Origin: Cannabis sativa
Lineage: Eukaryota; Streptophyta; Magnoliopsida; Rosales; Cannabaceae
Assembly (NCBI RefSeq): GCF_029168945.1
Contig: NC_083604.1
Span: forward strand, 47,611,686-47,675,685
Direction: 5' to 3'
DNA: 64,000 bases
Below the pieces are notes generated by a model that was given only the letters and a program-made list of their open reading frames with translations, was not told where the DNA came from and did not search any database. Of the stretch, positions 55,903 through 64,000 are shown piece after piece (the stretch's first letter is position 1; every line of letters begins with the position of its first letter). The translations under genes and the position numbers were made by a program.

Positions 55903-58900
55903 CAAAATCAATTCAGAAATTATAAGCACATAGCAAGTAGGAATGATATGAGAAAATACTAAAAAAAAATTCAATCCTAAATAATTTCCAAAGTTTTTCA
56001 ACAAACTGATATCAGTGTCCCATTTAGGCGAGAGTCAAAGCTATCATCTATTGAATAGAGTTGTCAGCTTATCTAAAATGTTAAACATTCTAGCAACCTT
56101 TTATTCGATCAAGATTGGAATCCAGCGTTGTCCCGTTTAGGCGAGAGTCAAGGCAATTCTATCTTATGAGCTACTACCATTGTTTCGAAATTTGCAAGTC
56201 AAATATGGTCGCCACCATTAGGGTGATCCATACCATATAAAACACTTACAAACTACTTATCTTTCGAGATTAAACGGTGCAAAATTGCTAATGAACGTTC
56301 CTCCATTAGGGAGGATTACTCACTAAAACAAACGCGATGTAAAACCAACAATGGAGATCGAATATCTTAATAATAATAAAGCTCATTCTTTAAAATGTAT
56401 TTTCTTTATTATTCTAATAAATATATTCATTAAATATCAAATTTAGAATTAAAAAAAAATTCAAAAATAAGAATTTAATATAATATTTATAAAATTATAC
56501 TTAGATGGTGAATGAAATAAAATTAATTATTTCCATCTTAGTAGTAATTTTAAATATAAATATTAAGGAAATTAATTTAAGTTGTATTAATTTAAATTAA
56601 TTAGCAACTTAAAAATTTCCATAAGAATATATTTATTGTATTCGAAAAATAAAGTATAAAAAAAACTTTATAAATTTTCGAAAATACTTAATAATAAATA
56701 CTTAGAAAAATTACTTCAAGCAAAAATATCACCTATCTAGATTTTCTTTTAACTAATTAATTCAATTTCTAATAATATATATTTTAAATTTCATTTATTT
56801 TAAATTAATCAATAGATGAAAAAATCATTGATTTAAGTTGGTCCAAGAATTAATTAAAATAAATGATTACTTTACAACTCAATCTATTTTTCAAGATAAA
56901 TTCAAAAATATTGCATAATAAAATGCAATTTTTCGAAATTGATTAATTAAATAAAGAAAAAATATAGTTTGAAAATCATTTAAATTTAAGTTGAAAAAAT
57001 TAAATTTCAACCTAAAAATAATTTTCTATTTAATTAAGTGTCATGAAAAATAAATATTTAAGTATTATGATAAGAATCAACTTAGATATTTAAATTTTTC
57101 CATTTAATTAAATGTATTAAATTCAAGAAATAAATAATTAAGTGTAGAGAAGGCTTAATTATTAATTTATAGTTTAATACTAGGAAAAATATACTTAAAT
57201 AAAATTGTACCAAAATTAATTATTTAAATAATTAATTTCACAATATAATATTTTCCTATTTAAATATCAGAAATAATAAGTAGTCTAGAAATAACTATCT
57301 AGAAAATATCTTATTTGACTAAGTATCTTTTCATCAAAAATTTGAAAAATATCTAACTTAAGTTGTATAGAAAAAAATCTAAAACTTAAATATTTTCAAA
57401 TTTAAATTTAATTAAATATCAAAAAATAAGTTGTAACCACTTAATTTGAAAAATATTCCATTTTAAGTTTAAAACTAACTTAAAAAATATCTTAAGAATC
57501 TTTAATAACTAATGCCTAGGATTCCTCAACTTAATTTAAAATTTAAATAAAATATTCAAATTTAAGTTAGATATTAAAAATCAGTTAAAATAACTAATTT
57601 ATAACTTAAATAGGAATATTTAATTAATTAAGTTCCAAAAAGAATCTAGTTAGTTAAAATTCTTTATTTAATTAAATACAAGAAAAATACAAATAGTTTG
57701 TCTAGAAAAAATATCTAAAACTAAAAGTGTTTTTCTTAAAATTAACTTTAAAATATTAAAATGAAAATAAATTTTATATATTTTAAAAGTTAATTATGTT
57801 GCTAATTCAATTTTATTAGGTCAAACTAATATAATTAACCTAGTACAGTTATTCAAATCAGGCAAATGGGCCTTCACAATTGGGGTAGTTCATGTGAGGG
57901 GGTGCTGGGTTCAGTATGTCGTACCCACTTCTATGGCTCCCAACTCTCACACAAGGCCCAAAAGAAAGGAATTTAACCTTAAAATAAATAACTGTTATTA
58001 ATTGAATAGGTCCAATAACTAAATGGACCTAAATAAAATATATCATGGTGTGACATTTTATTTAGCAACAACCTATATGCATCTATATAATAAAATAAAC
58101 ATATAGGCTCACACAGGCACACATTTGAATGGGTCCTATCATGTTGCTAGGTCATACACTGATGAAAGAAGATTGTAAAATTTACCTGTTACAAATTATT
58201 AACTTGACCAAGGGAGCCATGAGTTAAAATCAGATCATTGGATCTGTCAACAAGTTAACCATGACTATTTGCAATCAAGCAATAATAGGTTTTAAAAACT
58301 TACAAACAAGCTAAAACCACATACTCCTGCAAAAAGGTTAGCTGGATAGTTGGATGTAGGATTTATTTAATTTTAAATAATTAAATTTGGAAAATAAAAT
58401 AATTAAATAGATAAATAAAATTAATATTTAATTTTTTCGGAAAAAATAAATAAATAAAAATATTAATTTATTTTCGAAAATTAAAAATAAAATAATATAA
58501 ATTCAATTTCGAAATTATTTAAAATTAAACCTACAATTTTGAAAAATTAGGTTTCAACTAACCTAAATATCATTTCAAAATTTGCTAATTACTTTTAAAA
58601 ATTAAATGTTATTTTATAAAATAAAAATTAAATAAAAATTAAAATAGATAAATAAAATATCTTTTTTTCAGATTTTAAATTTAATTTAAATAAATAAAAT
58701 AACAAAATTTAAAAGTTAGTAAAATATCTTACATCTATTTAAAATTTCATGATTATAGTTATCTTATTTTAAATTTAAATAAGGTCAAATAATTTAAAAA
58801 AAATTTAATTTAAAAAATTTAATATCTGACCTTAAATTTAAAAATAAGATAAGATATAATCAAATTTAAAAATAAGATAGATAATTAAGCAAAAAGATAG

Positions 58901-59467
58901 ATATTTACTATTTTTAAATTCAAATTACACTTATATCATTTATTAAATTTAAAAAATATTAAATAAATTAATTATGATAATTAGAATTGAATTAGGAATA
59001 GTAAATGTATAAATACAGAACTACACAAAAAATCGGAAGTTAAATCCATGAAAAAGCATGAAAAAACGAAGAAAAACAAAAAAATTGTGATTTCCGCGCG
59101 CGTAAGGGGCTTCAGACAGTGATTCCGCGCGCAGGGCGTGATTCAGACAACAAGCTCGGTCGTTGCTTGTCTGAATTCGTGCTGTCCGCGCGCGTGGGTG
59201 ATGTGCAGCATCCCTATCTTTTTTTCGAATCTTCAAAAAATCATAACTAATTCAAATTAAATCGAAATTGAGTTCTGTAAAAAAGTAACTTGCTTAATTT
59301 TTTTCATGCTATCCAATAAAAATAATTCCAAAAACAAAATTTCAATTATTTTTCACGAAAATTCACAACCATCAATCAATCATCATATAACACTCAATAC
59401 AACATGAAACCATCCAAAAAATAAACAATCATTTTAAAGTCCAAATTTCTTGCAAGCAAATCAATTA
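55903..59467 (-). other. 5' leader of the 27-kb Copia-type element
   Basis: Non-coding, mostly extremely AT-rich (56380-59040), between the primer site and gag (which lies beyond Gypsy-2). Near gag it has two copies of TTTAGGCGAGAGTCAA (about 56024 and 56137) and a hairpin CCTCCATTAGGGAGG (56300-56314). These lie where packaging or dimerisation signals would be expected, but no function is shown. Confidence 0.5.
59093..59215. repeat. CpG-rich island with three CGCGCGC blocks
   Basis: CCGCGCGC occurs at about 59094, 59124 and 59185, each associated with CAGACA or TGTCTGAAT, in a leader otherwise made of A and T. The phrases TTCAGACAGTGATTCCGCGCGC and the reverse-oriented TGTCTGAATTCGTG suggest partly inverted repeats. 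No coding content is recognised. Confidence 0.6.
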
Positions 59468-59484
59468 CCATGGCTCTGAGGCCA
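59468..59484 (-). other. Primer-binding site of the 27-kb element
   Basis: TGGCCTCAGAGCCATGG on the minus strand, two bases from the right LTR. It is close to the TGGTATCAGAGC site complementary to initiator Met tRNA used by most plant Copia elements, with two changes. Confidence 0.75.
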
Positions 59485-59486
59485 GT

Positions 59487-61377
59487 TGTTGGATATTATT
59501 TTACCAGGATCTTAGATCTACTCACAAGTATGTTGTTTAACACCCTAAATATGAACTTTCTAAAACGATAAAATAAACACATATAAAGTTAAGAAAACCT
59601 TACATTGATGCAGCAGAATTAATGTCTCCTTCCACTCAGATCTCTAACCCTTGTATCCTTTCTGTCGCAGAGTATAATCAAGATCTGAGCCCGAATGTCC
59701 TTCTCTTTGAGTTTGATCCTTCACAGTCTTCCAATCTATGATTGAGTTACTGCTTGCAGTGTGTGGGCACTCACTCTTTCACTAGGGTCGAAATATAGAA
59801 GAAGAAAAGAGAAGAGAGGGGTTCGGCCAAGGTATAGAAAAGGGAAGGCTCAGTTTTTCTGAAGAGAGAAATTTCTGTCAGAAGATGTTATGAAAAACAT
59901 GTTATTTGACTGAGCCATCACTTTCTATTTATAGGCAACTACTAGGTTTAGGTTAGGAATTATTTGGCATTAAAATAATGAAAATATCAATTTGAAATAC
60001 CACAATAAGTTGCCGGCCAAGGTGTATAGAATGGGCCCCACTTGATTTTGCAGTTTTAACAAATTTTATTTCTATTTTCTCAAAAACGCCAATTTTCTAA
60101 TTCTAACCATTTAAATGCCAAAACTAATTATGTAATAACTAAAATAGATTATTAAATAATATTGTCATTTAATTTAATTATTAACTAGACATATAAATTC
60201 CATTAATAAATAAATAAACCTAGAATCTCTTTTCTTTACAATTTCGCCCCTGCTTAGTGAAATTTCACAAATTAGACATAGTCTAACTTTAGAATTATAA
60301 TTGATCAATCACGAATCAATTAATGAGTCTTACAAGCAGAATGTTCTCAACTAGAATGGGGACCATGGATCTATATGCTGAGCTTCCAATAAGTGAACCG
60401 AATTTACCAAGTAAATTCCTACTTATTAATTCTTCGTTGAATCCACTCTTAGAACTTAGAATTGCACACTCAGGCTTATATAGAGCATATTATATGTTCC
60501 ACGACATAGATATGCTATCTCATTTAACCATTGTTATAATCTTATTGTGATCAAAGATCCTCTATATAGATGATCTACATCGAGATGGGATAATTTTACT
60601 GTTCTCACCCCTCAATGTATTTTGCCCCTTAAAACACTTAGCTACCTGTAAATGGTGTTTAGTGATCTAATAATTAGTCAGTTAAACAAGAGCTCATCCA
60701 TTTACTTCTATTTGCTAAGCTCGAAGGGAATCATTAGTTGACTTCTATACACCAGTAGAAGCTATAGATTCCATATTTATGTTCAGCACTCCCACTCAAT
60801 CATACTATCGTGTTCCCAAAATATACGTATCACCCTGACCCAAAAGTAGGCTTAACTAATAAATCAAAGAACATGAATAGTACTCTTGAGTTGAGCCTAA
60901 GCATATCAGGATTTAGATTCTTTTAATCTTAAGATCAACTACTGATATTGACTTAGAAAGATATATAACGGTAAGTTTGTAATATCTTAACAAAGTTGCA
61001 ATATCGGTCTAGTCCAATGTATACTCCATACATTCGAAACTAGTATACTTTACTAATGTTCTGGAAAGAACATAACACTTACTCCAAGTATAAGTACACA
61101 TCATCGCTGATTATCACATTAGTGTAAATCCAAAACACTGATGAAACAAGGACTTAGTCTTTTGATTCATATGATCACAATCACATTCCACTGTGTTGAC
61201 GATACTGTAATTGTAAATAAACATATGATCTGAATTTAACTGATTTTGTGTGTAAATGTAATAAACATGTTAAACCATTAGCATGTAAAATTCATGCAAA
61301 CATAAATCACTTCAAATTTCTTATATTGATAACTAATCAGATTATAAAGAGTTTTATTTAGGGCATAAAACCCAACA
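59487..61377 (-). repeat. 5' LTR of the 27-kb Copia-type element
   Basis: 1891 bp, next to the primer site. TATAAATAG on the minus strand (59926-59933 on plus) is the promoter candidate. It is followed by TSD ATAGA at 61378-61382. Confidence 0.92.
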
Positions 61378-63159
61378 ATAGAATCTTTGTGTTGGGAAGC
61401 TCCATTCACGTCTGAAGAGGTCCGACTAGGTGATAAGGCCTCCAGACCAGATGGCTTCAATGACACTTTTTTCCAAAAAAACTAGACTATGTTAGGGAAC
61501 AAGGTCATCAAAGCTGCTCTTAGTTTTTTAAATGACAGAGCAGATTTAACACCTATAAATAATACCATCATTGTCCTTATCCCTAAAAAGAATCACCCTC
61601 AATCTGTCACTAACTATCACCTGATTAGCCTCTGTTCTTCTACCTTGTATAAAATCATCTCCCGTACCCTGGTTAACCGCCTTAAACCAATACTTTGTCT
61701 TATTATTTCACCATCTCAGAGTGCCTTCTTACCTAATCGCTTGATCTCTGATAACATCATCATTGGACAAGAAGTCACCCATTCTTTGACTCATCATAAA
61801 CACGGCAAAGTAGGTTGGATGGCTCTCAAACTTGACATAGCGAAGGCTTTTGACCGTGTGGAGTGGGATTTCCTCCAGAAGGTCGTGGACAAATTTAATT
61901 TCCCATCCAAGTTCATCAATCTCATTATGGCTTGCCTCTCAACTGCCTCCTTCATTTTTTCCATCAATCAACAACTCCTAGGTTTAGTCATCCCTTCCAA
62001 AGGCATCTGTTAGGGCAACCCGCTCTCCCCATATCTTGTCCTCTTATGTTCTGAAGAACTTTCTTCACTCATCTCATAGAAAGTCCATCAACGCATTCCA
62101 AGGAAGCACGCTATTGGCCTAAAAATTTATATGACTGCACCAATCATATCCCACTTGTTTTTTACTGACGATAACATTCTTTTTAGTGTTGCAACCCCCG
62201 TTGCTCCTAACCACATCAAGGAACTGCTTCGTGACTACAATTTGGCTTCAGGCCAACTTATCAACTACGAGAAATCCTTGCTCTATTTTTCTCCTAATGC
62301 CACTAATGAGATCAAAATCCAAATCACCTCCCTGCTCCAGGTTCCTGTTCGGGACTCTATTCATAAATACTTGAGACTCCCTCAATCCTTTGGTCGCTCT
62401 AAAAAGGAAGCTTTCCTCTACTTTCAGGATCATGTGTGGTCACATCTTAACAAGTGGAACTCCACTTTTTTCTCAAAAAGGGGCAAAGAAATACTTCTCA
62501 AATAAGTGGTCCAAGCTATAACGTCTTACGTTATGGCCTGTTTCTTGTTACCCAACTATTTTCACAAAAAAAAAAAAAATAGAGTCCATGATGGCACATT
62601 TTTGGTGGGGTGGAACTGAACACAATAGGAAAGTTCATTGGAAGAGTTGGTCTCATCTTTGTAAGTCTAAATTCCATGGAGGCCTAGGTTTCTGCTCCAT
62701 GAAAGTCTTTAATCAAGCAATGTTGGCCAAGCAGGCTTGGCGTATTCTTCAGGCTACTTCCTCACTTGTAGCTACCTTCCTCAAAGCCCGATACTATCCC
62801 CATTTCACATTTCTTGATTCTGGTAAAGGGCACCACTCTTCTCTAGTCTAGAACAACATTTCTTGGGGTAAAGAACTCCTCTTGTAGGGTTTACACAAAA
62901 AAAGTGGGCGGTGGTACCTCTATATATATCTTTAAGGATGCCTGGATCACGGGATACAAAAAAAATTACCTATCTCAATACACCAAACACCCTTGATAGG
63001 AATGTGTCCATTCTCATATCATCTAGCGAAGAATGGGATGCTTGTCAGATTCAATCCCTTCTTCCAAATGATATTGGCCAAGCTATTCAGTTTATTCCAC
63101 TCCTAAATCCACCCGGCCAAGATCGAATCTATTGGTCATTCACCCCACATGGAACTTAT
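61378..63159 (+). pseudogene. LINE (plus strand): reverse transcriptase and zf-RVT start
   Basis: Continues the LINE interrupted at 34059. Motifs in order: SEEVRLGDKASRPDG, IVLIPKKNHPQSVTNYHLI, SAFLPNRLISDNIIIGQE, LKLDIAKAFDRVEWDF (Asp present), SKGIC*GNPLSPYLVLL with a stop in place of Gln, LFFTDDNILF (Asp pair present, Ala to Thr), then KYLRLPQSFGRSKKEAF, FWWGGTEHNRKVHWKSW and YWSFTPHGTY. Several frameshifts and stops occur, including one at an A13 run near 62567-62579. Cut off at 63159 by another LTR. Confidence 0.88.
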
Positions 63160-64000
63160 TGTTGGGTTTTATGCCCTAAATAAAACTCATTTCAATATAA
63201 TCAGATTTGCTTATTAATATAGATCAGAAATAACATTTAATGTTGCATGGTTCACATGATTTATTTCATGATTATATGTACATAATGTATAAATTCATCT
63301 GAAACCCTTTTCACATACTTGATCCTGTTTATTGTGCCGTCAACACATTGGAAAGTAAACATGACTGTGTGAATAAAGTTTCCTAGATTTATCAGACATA
63401 GGGTTTTACTGATATGATAATCTACAACAGAGTTTACTTGCATTTGGAGAAATGCTATGTTCTTTCCAGAGCATTGGTTAAAGTAAAGCTCAGGTTGGAT
63501 GCATGGAGTATGCATCGGAAGGGACCGATATTGAATTTTGACTTAGATTTATTAAACTTACCGTAATATATATTCAAGTCAATATCGCCTAGTTGATCCT
63601 AGATCAAATGTTCTTAATCCTGTTATGATTAGGCTCAATCTTGAAAGGCTATTCGTGTTCTTTGATTTGTTAGTTAAGCTTACTTTTAGGTCAGGGTGAT
63701 ACGTACATTTTGGGAACATGGTAGTGCAATTGAGTGGGAGCGCTAGCATAAACATGGAATCTATAGCTTCTATCTGGCAAAGAGTAAGCAAAGGATGATC
63801 TCCTTCGAGCTTGACTAAACGAACATAAATGGTGGAGTACTCATTTCACATAAGCTGAAATATCATTTATACAGGGTCAAGTGTTTTAAGGAATAAATAC
63901 ATTGTAGGGTGTAACGGTAATCTAATCCCTTTACAGTGTAGATCATTCATATAGAGGATCATTGATCACATTAGGATTATAACAATGGATAACTAATGAT
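63160..64000 (+). mobile_element. Copia-type LTR, start only (plus orientation)
   Basis: Begins TGTTGGGTTTTATGCCC at 63160 and is closely similar to the reverse complement of 31044-31801 (AATAAAACTCATTTCAATATAATCAGATTT shared, for example). It is cut off by the window end. The five bases before it (CTTAT) should recur at the other end of the element. It splits the LINE. Confidence 0.88.

Larger units (their letters stand above)
34060..61377 (-). mobile_element. 27.3-kb Copia-type element with gag only, carrying nested insertions
   Basis: LTRs of 1890 bp (34060-35949) and 1891 bp (59487-61377), TSD ATAGA (34055-34059, 61378-61382), primer site beside the right LTR and purine tract AAGTGGGAGTT beside the left one, so the element points left. 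Without Gypsy-2, the young Copia and MITE-2 it is about 10 kb. Coding capacity is one gag ORF; pol is reduced to decayed remnants. The LTRs differ by roughly 1-2% by eye. It fits non-autonomous Copia derivatives of the gag-only (TR-GAG-like) kind. Confidence 0.9.

Noticed and set aside
56022..56160. Two spaced short repeats considered as a CRISPR-like array
   Set aside because: Only two copies, in a retrotransposon leader in a plant genome; spacing and context do not fit.
59021..59236. 71-codon open frame on the minus strand over the CpG-rich island
   Set aside because: Arg/Ala-rich reading follows from the CGCG repeats; no homology recognised.
1..64000. tRNA, rRNA and other structural RNA genes
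   Set aside because: No cloverleaf or rRNA-like sequence was recognised by eye; primer-binding sites resemble tRNA 3' ends only over short lengths.

Overview
The window reads as nuclear DNA of a flowering plant, most likely a eudicot. It is AT-rich and holds one intron-containing host gene, surrounded and largely replaced by plant-type retrotransposons: Copia, Tat-lineage Gypsy and LINE with a C-terminal RNase H. No rRNA, tRNA, CRISPR or bacterial operon structure was seen. The species cannot be fixed from sequence alone.

Layout. 1-4664: AT-rich DNA and a Copia-like LTR remnant, into which a 5'-truncated LINE (1597-4297, minus strand) inserted, flanked by a 12-bp target-site duplication (TSD). 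4665-8297: mostly non-coding, with a possible old LTR (about 5900-6950) and a GC-richer patch that may be organelle-derived (7160-7600). 8298-12327: the only convincing host gene, a two-exon BTB/POZ-domain gene resembling the Arabidopsis At2g13690 group. 12328-17630: 3' UTR, AT/T-rich DNA and a badly decayed Copia gag (15205-15905, minus).

17631-64000 is a nested stack. A Copia-type LTR (17631-31801) is split by Gypsy-1 (19165-31038, TSD CTACC). A LINE on the plus strand (31802-63159) is split by a hAT-like MITE (32163-32864, TSD ATGGAGAC) and by a 27.3-kb Copia-type element (34060-61377, TSD ATAGA). That element holds a second hAT-like MITE (36817-37573, TSD ACCTAATG) and Gypsy-2 (39468-55897, TSD TAACA). 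Gypsy-2 in turn holds a small, very young Copia (47087-52020, TSD GGTAA). A further Copia-type LTR begins at 63160 and runs off the window.

How the parts work together. Both Gypsy elements carry gag-pro-RT-RNH-second RNH-integrase on the minus strand. On the plus strand each carries a convergent, antisense, apparently spliced gene of about 650 residues with a domain resembling the 'putative gypsy type transposon' family and a C-terminal coiled coil. In both copies this gene has the same splice sites, a 5'-UTR intron and an upstream promoter-like block (CACGTCA, CACGTG and TATTTAA). It is the strongest candidate in the window for an under-described system. Extra antisense ORFs are already known in Tat-lineage elements, so any novelty lies in the conserved gene structure and promoter. 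None of the elements looks autonomous: Gypsy-1 has at least seven stop codons and an internal duplication, Gypsy-2 has a frameshift, a deletion and the Copia insertion, the young Copia has one stop and a lost catalytic Asp, and the 27-kb element keeps only gag.
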